From positions 3,906,001-3,970,000 of the forward strand of contig NC_016599.1 of NCBI RefSeq assembly GCF_000236705.1: a stretch of DNA of 64,000 bases, written 5' to 3'. The DNA is from Owenweeksia hongkongensis DSM 17368. GTDB taxonomy: Bacteria > Bacteroidota > Bacteroidia > Flavobacteriales > Schleiferiaceae. The number at the start of each line of letters is the position of its first letter. Positions within the stretch are counted from its first letter, which is position 1. A program made the translations under genes and the position numbers. Under the pieces are notes generated by a model. It had not been told where the DNA came from, searched no databases, and saw nothing but the letters and a program-made list of their open reading frames with translations. Of this stretch, positions 46,567 through 55,547 are shown piece after piece.

Positions 46567-47976
46567 TTATTGTTTGGTGTCAAGCCCTAGTTCCTTGCCT
46601 TTTTCTACAGCGAGAGCCAGCGCTTCTTCGTGGTTATTCTTAATACTACCTTCTAAGATAGCTTCTTTTATGAATTCTTTTATAATACCGATTTCACGCC
46701 CAGGAGGAATGTTAAAAATCTCCATTATTTCAGCACCATCTACTGGTGGTTGAAAATTACGAATCTGATCGGATTCTTCAACTTCCTTCAATCTGGCACG
46801 AACAGTTTTGAAGTTTTCTAAGAAACCAGCTTTCTTCTTTTTGTTTTGTGTTGTAATGTCAGCTTCGCACAAAAGCATCAAGTCATTCACATCATCACCA
46901 GCATCAAAAAGCAACCTGCGTGCTGCACTGTCAGTCGCCTGGTCGTCAGTTACCGCAATAGGGCGGCTGCTCATGCGCACTATCTTTTGCACGTATTTTA
47001 GCTTGTCGCTCAAAGGAAGTTTCAGTCTTTTGAAAATCTTAAAAACCATTTTACTTCCCACAAATTCATGATTGTGAAAAGTCCAGCCAGTGCCTTTGAT
47101 GAATTTTTTGGTAACAGGTTTACCGATGTCATGAAATAAAGCAGCATATCGCAACCAAAGATTATCGGTAGTTTCTGAAATATTATCTACCACCTGAAGC
47201 GTGTGGTAAAAGTTGTCTTTGTGCAATTGGCCGTCCACTTCTTCTACACCTTTTAAGGCTATAATTTCCGGAAGGAAATATTCCATTAGGCCTGACTCAT
47301 AAAACAACCGAAGACCAACGGAAGGTTTTGGCGAAAGCATGATTTTGTTGAGTTCATCACTCACACGCTCTTTGCTTATAATATCAATGCGCTCCTTGGT
47401 TTCAAGGATAGCTTGAAAGCTTTTTTCCTCAATTTTAAAATTTAATTGTGAAGCAAAGCGGATGGCTCGCATCATCCTTAGTGGATCGTCAGAGTAGGTA
47501 ATGTGCGGATCTAAAGGTGTGCGGATGATTTTATTTTCAAGATCAGAAACACCACCAAAAGGATCTAATAGCTCACCATAGTTTTTGGCATTCAGGCTTA
47601 CAGCCATGGCATTTATGGTAAAGTCTCTGCGCTTTTGATCATCATCTAGAGTGCCATCTTCCACAATAGGTTTGCGGCTATCGCGGTTGTAAGACTCCTT
47701 TCGGGCGCCAACAAATTCTAGTTCAAGGTCTTTGTATTTTACCTGTGCGGTTCCAAAGTTTTTAAAGACAGCAATTTTGCTTCGCCCCAACTTTTTGGCA
47801 ACGAGCTTGGCCAGTGTAATTCCGCTTCCTACCGATACAAAGTCAATATCCTTGGAGTTTTTACGACCAAGAATTTTGTCGCGAACATAGCCGCCTACCA
47901 CATAGGTATCCATTTGCAACTCATCAGCTGCTTCGGCTATTACCTTAAATATTGTATGGTCAATGATTTCTTTCAA
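46567..47976 (-). CDS. cca: CCA-adding / poly(A) nucleotidyltransferase with HD domain
   Basis: 469 residues. Class II nucleotidyltransferase head with VGGYVRDKILGR and the KDIDFV acid pair, RRDFTINAMA, the RRxxR-like DDPLRMMRAIRFASQL, and an HD domain (LFHDIGKP near 258). It matures tRNA 3' ends, consistent with the absence of encoded CCA in the tRNA-Pro here; a poly(A) polymerase role is possible. It follows a small membrane protein gene by 12 bases. Confidence 0.93.
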   Translation of the reverse strand: MKEIIDHTIFKVIAEAADELQMDTYVVGGYVRDKILGRKNSKDIDFVSVGSGITLAKLVAKKLGRSKIAVFKNFGTAQVKYKDLELEFVGARKESYNRDSRKPIVEDGTLDDDQKRRDFTINAMAVSLNAKNYGELLDPFGGVSDLENKIIRTPLDPHITYSDDPLRMMRAIRFASQLNFKIEEKSFQAILETKERIDIISKERVSDELNKIMLSPKPSVGLRLFYESGLMEYFLPEIIALKGVEEVDGQLHKDNFYHTLQVVDNISETTDNLWLRYAALFHDIGKPVTKKFIKGTGWTFHNHEFVGSKMVFKIFKRLKLPLSDKLKYVQKIVRMSSRPIAVTDDQATDSAARRLLFDAGDDVNDLMLLCEADITTQNKKKKAGFLENFKTVRARLKEVEESDQIRNFQPPVDGAEIMEIFNIPPGREIGIIKEFIKEAILEGSIKNNHEEALALAVEKGKELGLDTKQ

Positions 47977-47987
47977 TCCATATTGAT

Positions 47988-48347
47988 TTAGGCGGTGGTA
48001 GGAAATAGTTTCTCAGAATAAATAGCCAGGATAATCAAAGCTATCAAAATGACATAAATGCCTATGTGGATTCGTTTTATTCTACGTTTGATGTTGTTTA
48101 GCTCTTCTCTTTTTTCATCCAAAACTATGGGGTAGAGCATAGGGAAAAGCATAAAAGCTTCGTAACGTAGCTTTTTGTCGGGCGCTGTTGCTCCACTAAA
48201 CTTTAAAATATCCCACACTTTGCCTTCCTTCTTTTTAGATTTTAAACGTAAGTACTGAAGCTGAAATCCAGCCTTGATAGTAAATAGCAGTAAAATCAAT
48301 AGGAGAAGGGCGAGAACCAGAAAAACAAAGATTATCTGAAAAAGCAT
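47988..48347 (-). CDS. Small membrane protein of unknown function
   Basis: 119 residues with membrane segments at about 5-25 and 93-113 and a basic cytoplasmic region between. No known motif. It is the first gene of an operon with cca and the pRiA4b ORF-3-like gene, behind a very good promoter. Confidence 0.75.
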   Translation of the reverse strand: MLFQIIFVFLVLALLLLILLLFTIKAGFQLQYLRLKSKKKEGKVWDILKFSGATAPDKKLRYEAFMLFPMLYPIVLDEKREELNNIKRRIKRIHIGIYVILIALIILAIYSEKLFPTTA

Positions 48348-48364
48348 ATCGTGATTTGAGGCTG

Positions 48365-48394
48365 CAAAAATAACTTAATAGCAGTGTTAGCCAA
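48365..48394 (-). promoter_or_regulatory. Promoter (TTG-N19-TATTTTTG) of the cca operon
   Basis: TTG at 48392-48394, exactly 19 bases of spacer, and TATTTTTG at 48365-48372. It fits in the 53-base gap between genes; the start codon follows 17 bases after the -7 element. Confidence 0.75.
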
Positions 48395-48400
48395 AGAATA

Positions 48401-49165
48401 TTATTCCTTCTTAACTTTCTCGTTCCGCTGAAGACTTAGGATTTTTAATGCCCGTATAAAGAGATAGTTTGCATTTTCCAGAGAGACTATGAGGCCGGCT
48501 TTACCATCCAGGATACCCAAACGCAATATGTAGTTTTTGAAAAAGCCAAATGCTGGCTTTACCACTAAATGCCAAAGGCCAACAGGTTTTGTTTTTGGGA
48601 GCCTATCATAAGCGCTCCAAGTGGAGTAGCGGTATGATTTTGCTAAAAAGTGCTCCAGATTTTTATAGGTAAAGTGGTCAAGCTTATTTTTTAAAACACC
48701 CGTTTTTCCATCTACCAGAACTTCGGCATGTACCTGCTTATCCTCGTAGCGACATTTACTTTTTTTAAAAAGTCGAATTACTTTATCGCCTTGCCAGCCG
48801 CTGTAGTTCACTTTTTGATCCATAAAGTAGTTTTGGCGTTTTATCCAAAAAGCATCTTTATCGGTACCATTTTTTAAAATGCCTTGTATCTCATCCCTTA
48901 GGGCATCGCTAATACGCTCATCGGCATCAACCAGCAAAATCCACTCATTATTTGCTTGGGGAATAGCCCAGTTTTTTTGAGATGCCGAATTTCCATATTC
49001 ACGCTGAATGATGAAGTCCGTGTGCTTTCTGGCAAGCTCTACGGTTTTGTCGGTGGAAAAGGAATCGACCACCATAACTTCATCAGCAAACGAAACCGAC
49101 TGTAATACAGCTTCAATGTTATGCTCTTCGTTTCCGGTGGGGATTATTGCCGTAAGTTTTGCCAT
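48401..49165 (-). CDS. Glycosyltransferase family 2 (WaaE/KdtX-like)
   Basis: 254 residues, GT-A fold. N-terminal AIIPTGNEEHNI, DSFSTDKT and a metal-binding LVDADERI. Similarity is to the lipopolysaccharide core beta-glucosyltransferase group. It lies three bases after the GT4 gene, suggesting they act on the same envelope glycan. Confidence 0.9.
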   Translation of the reverse strand: MAKLTAIIPTGNEEHNIEAVLQSVSFADEVMVVDSFSTDKTVELARKHTDFIIQREYGNSASQKNWAIPQANNEWILLVDADERISDALRDEIQGILKNGTDKDAFWIKRQNYFMDQKVNYSGWQGDKVIRLFKKSKCRYEDKQVHAEVLVDGKTGVLKNKLDHFTYKNLEHFLAKSYRYSTWSAYDRLPKTKPVGLWHLVVKPAFGFFKNYILRLGILDGKAGLIVSLENANYLFIRALKILSLQRNEKVKKE

Positions 49166-49168
49166 ATG

Positions 49169-50284
49169 TCAGCTGATTAAGGATTGGTAAACAAGTTTCC
49201 ACTTTTTGGCGATGGCCTCATCTTTAAAATCCTGAGCAAAGGTATAGCCCGTTTTGATCATTTCATTTTTGAGAGCATCATTGTCCCACACTTCCCGTAA
49301 TGCAGCGGTAATTTCTTCTTGATTTTCAGGGTTTACTAATTTGCTCCCTGGTCCTGCTGCTTCTGGTAAGCTGCTTATGTTTGAAGTGATAACAGGTGTT
49401 TTAGAAATCAAGGCTTCCAGCACAGGAATACCAAATCCTTCAAATATGGATGGGTAAATAAATAATTCGGCTATGCGGTAAACTTTAGCCAAATCCTCAT
49501 CCAGTCTTATTTCTGGCGTGTAAATGAGGTGTTGAATACCTTTGTATTTCTCAGAATTTTTCAGGTTTTCCCAAAATGTAGTTGGGCGTCCTACATACAC
49601 AACAGGAATGCCCGTTTGAAGCTGAGCTTCCAAAATTTTGTCAACGCCTTTTCGGACTTCCAGCGTTCCAACAAAAAGGGCAAACTTTTCAGGGAAACCG
49701 TAGCGCTCGCGAACATCTTGTGGCTCTTCGTCCAAAAATTCTTTCCAGTAAATAGGGTTTACCCCTTGATAAATCACTTGTATTTCTTTGGCAGGAATGT
49801 GAAAAAACTCTACCAAGTCGCTTTTGGTTTGCTCGCTTATCGCTACAATTTTATCAGCTCTTATACAGGCTGCACGTAGCTTGCGAGTGTAAATCTTTCG
49901 GTCGATTGATTTGTACAAATGTGGATAGCGAATGAAGATAGCATCATGCACGCTCACCACGCTTTTAATACCACGTTTGGCAAGCCCCATGGGCAATTCC
50001 TGTGATAGGCCATGAAAAATTTCTACTCCATCTTTTTTGGCTCTGTCGCTTATAAAACGCTGCCTCCACAAGTTTCTATACAGCGCACCGCCAATAGAAG
50101 GACGGGTTTCTTTTACGTTAGGTAAAAATTCAGCGAAGGGAATGCTGGCTTCTTTTGGGTTGTAAAGATGGTATTCATTATTTGGCAAATGGGTGGAAAG
50201 TGCTCTGAGCAGATTCCGCCCAAAATTGCCCAATCCACTGGCATTGTGAAATATTCGTTTTGCCTCAAAGCCAATTTTCATCAC
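49169..50284 (-). CDS. Glycosyltransferase family 4
   Basis: 371 residues, GT-B fold. GLGNFGRNL near the N terminus, FVGTLEVRKG at the start of the C-terminal domain, and the GT4 nucleotide-sugar motif PSIFEGFGIPVLEAL. A probable mannosyl- or similar hexosyltransferase in envelope glycan synthesis. It lies between the DHOase homologue and the GT2 gene with gaps of only 2-3 bases. Confidence 0.92.
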   Translation of the reverse strand: MMKIGFEAKRIFHNASGLGNFGRNLLRALSTHLPNNEYHLYNPKEASIPFAEFLPNVKETRPSIGGALYRNLWRQRFISDRAKKDGVEIFHGLSQELPMGLAKRGIKSVVSVHDAIFIRYPHLYKSIDRKIYTRKLRAACIRADKIVAISEQTKSDLVEFFHIPAKEIQVIYQGVNPIYWKEFLDEEPQDVRERYGFPEKFALFVGTLEVRKGVDKILEAQLQTGIPVVYVGRPTTFWENLKNSEKYKGIQHLIYTPEIRLDEDLAKVYRIAELFIYPSIFEGFGIPVLEALISKTPVITSNISSLPEAAGPGSKLVNPENQEEITAALREVWDNDALKNEMIKTGYTFAQDFKDEAIAKKWKLVYQSLIS

Positions 50285-50286
50285 GT

Positions 50287-51570
50287 TTATTTTTCAGCCA
50301 TCCACACCAGGATGTTATTGTTTATGATGCCCAAAGGTTTTCCGGTAAGTTCTTTACCAATAAAAGGCGTATTTCTCGATTTACTCTGAATATGTTCTTT
50401 ACCAAAAGTCCATTTGTGGTCTGGGTCAAAAAGTGTGAACTCACCCCAACTGTTTACTTCAACTGATGGCGTTTCCATACCCAAAACCTTACGTGGGTTT
50501 ATGGCAATACATTTTATTATTTGCTCTAAGTTTAGTCCATCTTCTCTAAGATTTCCCAAGGCTCCAAAGAAGCTTTCCAAGGTGATCATTCCAAAATCGG
50601 CTTGGTCAAACTCACATTTTTTATACTCCACATCTACTGGTGTGTGATCGCTGGTTATCACCTGAATTATTTCTTCATTCAAAGCTTTAATTAAAGCTTC
50701 CCTATCCTTTTTAGCTCTAATAGGTGGGCTCACTTTTAGATTGGAATCATACGTATCCAAAGCTTCATCAGTGAAAATCAAATTGGCCAAAGCTACATCA
50801 GCGGTAAAGGGCTTGCCCAGACTGTGCGCATTTCTCAAAAGTGACACTCCGCTTTCTGAAGAGATAGCCATAAAGTGAATAGCATTCTCAGCATATTCCG
50901 AAAGGTGTAAATCACGAAGCAGGGTAACTTCTTCCGCCAAAGCGGGGATGCCCTTCAAGCCTAAATAGGTGCTCACTTCGCCTTCGTGCATTTGCCCTTT
51001 GTAAGCCAATGATTCATCCGTTGAAAACACGTGGATGGGGGGCGCAAACTCCTTCCCGTACAGGAGGGCTAATTTTATTAAAGCAGCATTAGCCACAGGT
51101 TTTTTACCATGGCTAAAACCTACAGCACCCGATTGATACATATCATACATTTCGCTAAGCTCTTTGCCTTGCAGGCCTTTGCTCAAGCTTCCGTAGGGTA
51201 ATACGTTTACCGGAAATTCTTCGGCACGCTGATACACATATTCTATCGCTGCTTTACTATCAATAGCCGGAGAAGTTTCGGGACTCACGGCAACTCCTGT
51301 AAATCCGCCAAAAATGGCAGCATGGATTCCGCTTTCAATATCTTCACGTTCCTCGTGGCCAGGGTCGCAAAAGTTGGCGCGTAAGTCAAACCAACCCGGA
51401 CTAATGTGCAAATTGTCATGTTCCACCACCTGAGCATCTTTAGCATCGATGCTATCAGCGATTTCAATTACCACATCATTTTCTATCAAAATGTCCTTTA
51501 CCTGCAGGTGATGCGAGGAGTTTGGATCAACAATTTTAGCTTGCTTTATAAGTATCTTCCCGGAGTCCAT
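50287..51570 (-). CDS. Dihydroorotase homologue lacking metal ligands
   Basis: 427 residues, amidohydrolase fold of the PyrC class I type. Where active enzymes have D-x-H-x-H-x-R-x-P-G, this protein has D-LRANFCD-PG (62-71): both metal His and the substrate Arg are gone. The PHHL ligand motif is replaced by ALANL, and the SDD before the second metal site by SHG. The TSDHTP segment survives. It is therefore probably not a dihydroorotase; similar inactive homologues serve as aspartate transcarbamoylase partners in some bacteria, though no pyrB is seen here. The gene lies in an operon with a BatA-type protein and two glycosyltransferases. Confidence 0.85.
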   Translation of the reverse strand: MDSGKILIKQAKIVDPNSSHHLQVKDILIENDVVIEIADSIDAKDAQVVEHDNLHISPGWFDLRANFCDPGHEEREDIESGIHAAIFGGFTGVAVSPETSPAIDSKAAIEYVYQRAEEFPVNVLPYGSLSKGLQGKELSEMYDMYQSGAVGFSHGKKPVANAALIKLALLYGKEFAPPIHVFSTDESLAYKGQMHEGEVSTYLGLKGIPALAEEVTLLRDLHLSEYAENAIHFMAISSESGVSLLRNAHSLGKPFTADVALANLIFTDEALDTYDSNLKVSPPIRAKKDREALIKALNEEIIQVITSDHTPVDVEYKKCEFDQADFGMITLESFFGALGNLREDGLNLEQIIKCIAINPRKVLGMETPSVEVNSWGEFTLFDPDHKWTFGKEHIQSKSRNTPFIGKELTGKPLGIINNNILVWMAEK

Positions 51571-51574
51571 AAGG

Positions 51575-53572
51575 TTATTTCCAAAGTTTGATTAAGATAA
51601 TTTCAACAAATAAAAAGAATAGGGCTGCTGCCAAAAACCACTTCCACAAAGGCGTGCCCTGATAGCGCTGCTTTATGGAGTAGTCAATACTTCCGGCACT
51701 TGCTTCCAGCACATCGGAGCTTTGCAGGCCAAAAATATCGCGAATAGTATTTTCTTCAAGAAAGCTCCATTGGCTTTCTTCAGGATTAGTATTTAGAGCT
51801 AAGTAGCCAACCTTTTTTTCTTCTTGTTCCAAATTGTACAAGGCGGGTTTTAACGAAACAGGAATGTCATAAATCTCCACTTTTCCATTGCGCACACGCT
51901 GTCGCGGAATGATGGCGTTGTCTTCTGTTTTAATGCTTAGCGGGATATCCTCCTTGGTTTCTGATTCATAAGAAGGTCCGTTTGGTTTTCCCGATAAGGT
52001 ATAAAGCTCGCTAAGGCTGCGACTGTACAGCGCGGCATTGAGCATGGTGGGTACAAAAATAGCCTGTGATATCAAGTTGGTATTTTCCAAATTGGCTGTA
52101 GCCAAAAGTACACTCCCTTGCCCTACAGGAATTCGGGTGATAAGTGGCGAACCGTTTGCAAGCTTAAGAAGTGGATATCCCACAGTGGAAGGGTAGCTGT
52201 AATTTTCGGTGCTTTTTGGCAAAGAAGGATTATTGGGCTGAGAGGAAAAAACACCTTTATAATGTGGGTCATTCCAGTTGATGTCGAGCACAGTGGAAGC
52301 ACCTTGCTTATTTCCCAAAGCCGGTAGGCGCAGGTTGGAAAGCATATTGTTGGTAGCCGTGGCATCTTCCCCGGAAGGGAAAATCACTAAGTTTTTACCA
52401 CTCTTCAATTGCGCTTCAATAGCTTGAATAAGTCCGCTGGGCAGGGAAGAAGGGGCGTCAATTATGAATACATCAAATGCCGAAACTTGTGCATAATCAA
52501 TCGCATCGGTCGGCATATAGGTCAGATTGTAAATGCTGTCCTGAAAAAGACGTTTGAATTTTTCAATTCTCGATTTGTCGCCTGTCAATAGGATTTTGAA
52601 AGGTTGATCAACGTTGTAGGCAAAGAAAAAACTGTTGTCAAATTTTGGATCCTGATTCTCAATTTTTACTTCGCCACTATAAGCTTTGGCTTGCGCAGGG
52701 CGCAGAACAAAAGAGGTTTGTGCCTTTCCATTGGCCGGAACTTCCACTTCTTTGGTTCCTTGCAATTGGCCATCCAGGCTTATGCTGATGGGCAATTTTT
52801 GAGCGTTTTGACTGCCGCTATTTTGCAAAAGCACAAAAAGTTCCTGATCAAAATTGGGTTGTAAAACAGGTTGCTCAAACCAGGCGCTATCAATAGAAAC
52901 ATTGCCAAAACCTACGGTAGGAGTGAGGGGCAACACAGAGCGAGTCCAACCTTGTGGCCAATTGGGGATGTTTTCAAAACCGGATTTCTGAAAATCTGAA
53001 ATCCAAAATAAATCCAGTCCTTCTGCACTTACATTTTTTTGAGCTTCCGAAATACGGTCTACAATATCTGTGGCTTTTCGTCCTGCATAGGAAACTTCGA
53101 TTTCATCAATCAGCGCGATAGCTTCTCCTTTGCTGTAAAAGCGCTGTTGCTTGCCGCTAAAATCATTGGTCAAAACCTGAACCTTATAGTTTTCGGGAAG
53201 TGCTTTGATGATATCTACAGCTTTTGTGCGAGCAATATTTAGTGCTGAGTTTTGTCCATTTCCACTCAGCATACTTGGCGAATTATCTACATAGACACTA
53301 GCCCAACCGGATTGTGTTTCGGCATCATTGGTAGCCGGGAGATAAGGATTGGTAAAAGCGAGTACCAGCATGGCAAAGGCAAGCATGCGAGCCGTCATAA
53401 TCAGCAGTTGCTTAAGGCGATTGATGGCCTTAGATTGCTTGATTACATTTTGCAAAAAGCGGGTATTACTGAAATAAACAGTGGTATATCTCCTGAAATT
53501 GAAAAGGTGGATGAGGAGCGGGATGGCCAGCACACCAAGTGCCCAAAGAAATTGTGGGTATAGAAATTTCAT
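51575..53572 (-). CDS. BatA-type membrane protein with vWA-like domain
   Basis: 665 residues. The N terminus (FLYPQFLWALGVLAIPLLIHLFNFRR split over a membrane segment) is the BatA/aerotolerance N-terminal domain; a second membrane segment at about 55-75 precedes a von Willebrand A-like domain with VDNSPSM (DxSxS). A large periplasmic beta-rich region follows, and a C-terminal membrane segment (about 645-663). The role in Bacteroidota is unclear; often near MoxR/Bat stress genes, which are absent here. Confidence 0.88.
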   Translation of the reverse strand: MKFLYPQFLWALGVLAIPLLIHLFNFRRYTTVYFSNTRFLQNVIKQSKAINRLKQLLIMTARMLAFAMLVLAFTNPYLPATNDAETQSGWASVYVDNSPSMLSGNGQNSALNIARTKAVDIIKALPENYKVQVLTNDFSGKQQRFYSKGEAIALIDEIEVSYAGRKATDIVDRISEAQKNVSAEGLDLFWISDFQKSGFENIPNWPQGWTRSVLPLTPTVGFGNVSIDSAWFEQPVLQPNFDQELFVLLQNSGSQNAQKLPISISLDGQLQGTKEVEVPANGKAQTSFVLRPAQAKAYSGEVKIENQDPKFDNSFFFAYNVDQPFKILLTGDKSRIEKFKRLFQDSIYNLTYMPTDAIDYAQVSAFDVFIIDAPSSLPSGLIQAIEAQLKSGKNLVIFPSGEDATATNNMLSNLRLPALGNKQGASTVLDINWNDPHYKGVFSSQPNNPSLPKSTENYSYPSTVGYPLLKLANGSPLITRIPVGQGSVLLATANLENTNLISQAIFVPTMLNAALYSRSLSELYTLSGKPNGPSYESETKEDIPLSIKTEDNAIIPRQRVRNGKVEIYDIPVSLKPALYNLEQEEKKVGYLALNTNPEESQWSFLEENTIRDIFGLQSSDVLEASAGSIDYSIKQRYQGTPLWKWFLAAALFFLFVEIILIKLWK

Positions 53573-53579
53573 TAAAAAG

Positions 53580-53587
53580 CAAAGATA
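53580..53587 (-). promoter_or_regulatory. -7 element (TATCTTTG) before the BatA-type gene
   Basis: Lies 7 bases before the ATG, so the message would be leaderless or nearly so. No TTG at the expected -33 position. Confidence 0.45.
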
Positions 53588-53642
53588 TACAAAGGCATGG
53601 CATGGCTATGGGTTTGTGGCAAACATTTATTAAAAGAGTAAA

Positions 53643-54647
53643 TCACTCATGTGTTGGCCACGGTTTTAAACCGTATATATCTTCAATAAAACTTGATATT
53701 TCAGCTTCTACAGCTTGGTAGTCTTTTGATTTGATGAATGAGCCTATCACATGGTTGCCTGCTGTGGGTATAGCTTTTATTCTTTTCAAATTTGCTGGAG
53801 TGCCCAGCTTATCCTGCATTTTTGGGATGTAAGAAACGTCTACCACTTCATCCTGATTGGCTTCATTTTTATAATAATACAAGGTGATGGTTGGGCATTT
53901 TACTTTCTGAAAAGTAGAATCCACCATAGAGGTTTCCAATAGCTCCTGAAGTTGTACCACAGCTGTCGCGGGGTAGAGTGTATCCCAGTAGAGATTGGCT
54001 GCCTCTTGGTCGTGATATATTCTTTCGGCCTCACCACCAAATGCAATGTTGCAAATTTGAAGACCCCATGGGTCATTTAACAAAAATGCCGCAGAGTTAT
54101 TTACTCTAATATTGGGGGACATGTTGATTAAGCCATGCACCTTATCGGGAAATTTAGCCGCCAGCATAATTCCCAAAGTGGCGCCCGTGGAAGTACCCAT
54201 AATAATCACCTTTTGCCCTAATTTTTCAGCTATAGCAAATTGCTCCAGAGCTGACTCCCAAATGCCTTCAGCGGTAAAATCAGCCAGCTGACTTTCTTTA
54301 TAACCATGATAATCTAATCGGGCTAGATAAAGGTTGCAGGCATATTTATCGGCCATGTCAATATGAACAGGGTTTCCCTCCATGCGAGTAGCTGAAAATC
54401 CCGGAAGGTATAAGATTACATATTCAGTAGGTTTTCCGATGCCAAGTTCCCAAACGATTTTGGCATTGTTGTCCACTCTTAACTCTTGGCTGTTTTCGGT
54501 GCTATCCACATATTGGGTTATTTCTGAAATAGAAACGTTCAACTCAGGTAGCGAGCCTTTGTAATTTGGTGTTTCGGGTTTTGGGCCTAAAAAATATCCA
54601 ACAACTAATATGAGTAGGATAGCGGGGAGTAGTAGTTTTTTTATCAT
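53643..54647 (-). CDS. Alpha/beta hydrolase, membrane-anchored or exported
   Basis: 334 residues. N-terminal membrane segment or signal (5-20), oxyanion segment LPGFSATR, nucleophile S153 in GTSTG, a later Asp in the ALYYYKNEANQDEVVD region and H near 308 in AGNHVIGS. It is probably a periplasmic carboxylesterase or lipase; substrate unknown. It overlaps the DUF3299 gene by four bases, so it belongs to that operon. Confidence 0.88.
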   Translation of the reverse strand: MIKKLLLPAILLILVVGYFLGPKPETPNYKGSLPELNVSISEITQYVDSTENSQELRVDNNAKIVWELGIGKPTEYVILYLPGFSATRMEGNPVHIDMADKYACNLYLARLDYHGYKESQLADFTAEGIWESALEQFAIAEKLGQKVIIMGTSTGATLGIMLAAKFPDKVHGLINMSPNIRVNNSAAFLLNDPWGLQICNIAFGGEAERIYHDQEAANLYWDTLYPATAVVQLQELLETSMVDSTFQKVKCPTITLYYYKNEANQDEVVDVSYIPKMQDKLGTPANLKRIKAIPTAGNHVIGSFIKSKDYQAVEAEISSFIEDIYGLKPWPTHE

Positions 54648-55090
54648 TCAACTTCTTGTGCATTTTGAAGCACATAGTTAAAGGTATCCAAATCTGTGGT
54701 ATTTAGGTGCAAAGTTCCCTCAAAAGTAGCCACATCATCGGTGTCAAAATGGCGAGGTTTAGCTTTGAATTTTAAACTCATTACACTTTCGGGGCCAGCG
54801 CCACCACAAAAGAAGCATGAACTGAATGGATATGCGGAAAGGGCGTAAAGATTGTCTTCCACATCCAATGGAATTACATAACCCTTGATTTTTACTTTTT
54901 TACCATCCAATTTTTTGATGGGTTCTGAGAACTCGGGGAACAGATACCAAGCCTCATACTCCTCAAAATATTTATCTACAAAATCTACTTTGGAGAGAAA
55001 TTTCCAATCAATTTCTTTTGGAGAGTTTTGTGCGCTCATTGATGTGATTGAGGCACTAAGTAAAAATAAAATGAGAGCTAGTTTTCTCAT
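54644..55090 (-). CDS. DUF3299-like exported protein, copy 2
   Basis: 148 residues from the ATG at 55090, chosen because it begins with a clean signal peptide (MRKLALILFLLSASITSMSA). An in-frame start at 55135 would overlap the upstream gene and spoil the signal. The mature protein has GYVIPLD and a C-FFCGGAGPES motif with a possible metal-binding Cys pair. It is a tandem paralogue of the next gene upstream. DUF3299 genes occur with LolCDE-like ABC genes in zinc-linked clusters of other bacteria. Confidence 0.82.
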   Translation of the reverse strand: MRKLALILFLLSASITSMSAQNSPKEIDWKFLSKVDFVDKYFEEYEAWYLFPEFSEPIKKLDGKKVKIKGYVIPLDVEDNLYALSAYPFSSCFFCGGAGPESVMSLKFKAKPRHFDTDDVATFEGTLHLNTTDLDTFNYVLQNAQEVE

Positions 55091-55115
55091 AAAGAGTAAT
55101 TCTTTCAAAGTTTTA

Positions 55116-55547
55116 TTATCCGTGGATTTCAGCATTTCTTAAAACAAAAAACAGACCGCTTCCATTGCGGTTGAGCTGCAATGTTCCTTTTATCATAAGA
55201 TATTCATCGGTGGCAAAGCGGCCAGGGTTTTCACTGAAGTGTAGTTCCATTACCGTTTCGGGCCCTGCATTTCCGCAAAAGAAACAAGACGTAAACGGAT
55301 TTTTTGATAGGGCATATTTTCCCGCTTCTAAATCAATTGGGATTAGGTAGCCTGAAATTACTACTTCCTCACCTTCAAACTGGGTTTCTAAAACGGCTGG
55401 AAACTGTGGTGAATAATTCAATTCGCCAGAATCACCCGGGTCAGTTTGATAGGTGGTCATTCCCAAAAGTTGCCACACGAGCTGCTTTTGCGCGAAAGCG
55501 CCCTGAGCAAAGCAAATTACAAGTAGTGAGAAAAGTATTTTACGCAT
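55116..55547 (-). CDS. DUF3299-like exported protein, copy 1
   Basis: 143 residues with a signal peptide (1-19, GAFA-Q). It shares GYLIPID and SCFFCGNAGPE with its neighbour, and the same length and fold pattern, so the pair arose by tandem duplication. It overlaps the permease gene by eight bases. Confidence 0.83.
   Translation of the reverse strand: MRKILFSLLVICFAQGAFAQKQLVWQLLGMTTYQTDPGDSGELNYSPQFPAVLETQFEGEEVVISGYLIPIDLEAGKYALSKNPFTSCFFCGNAGPETVMELHFSENPGRFATDEYLMIKGTLQLNRNGSGLFFVLRNAEIHG

Noticed and set aside
55091-55135. Longer start for the second DUF3299 protein
   Set aside because: It overlaps the previous gene and places a charged extension before an otherwise perfect signal peptide.
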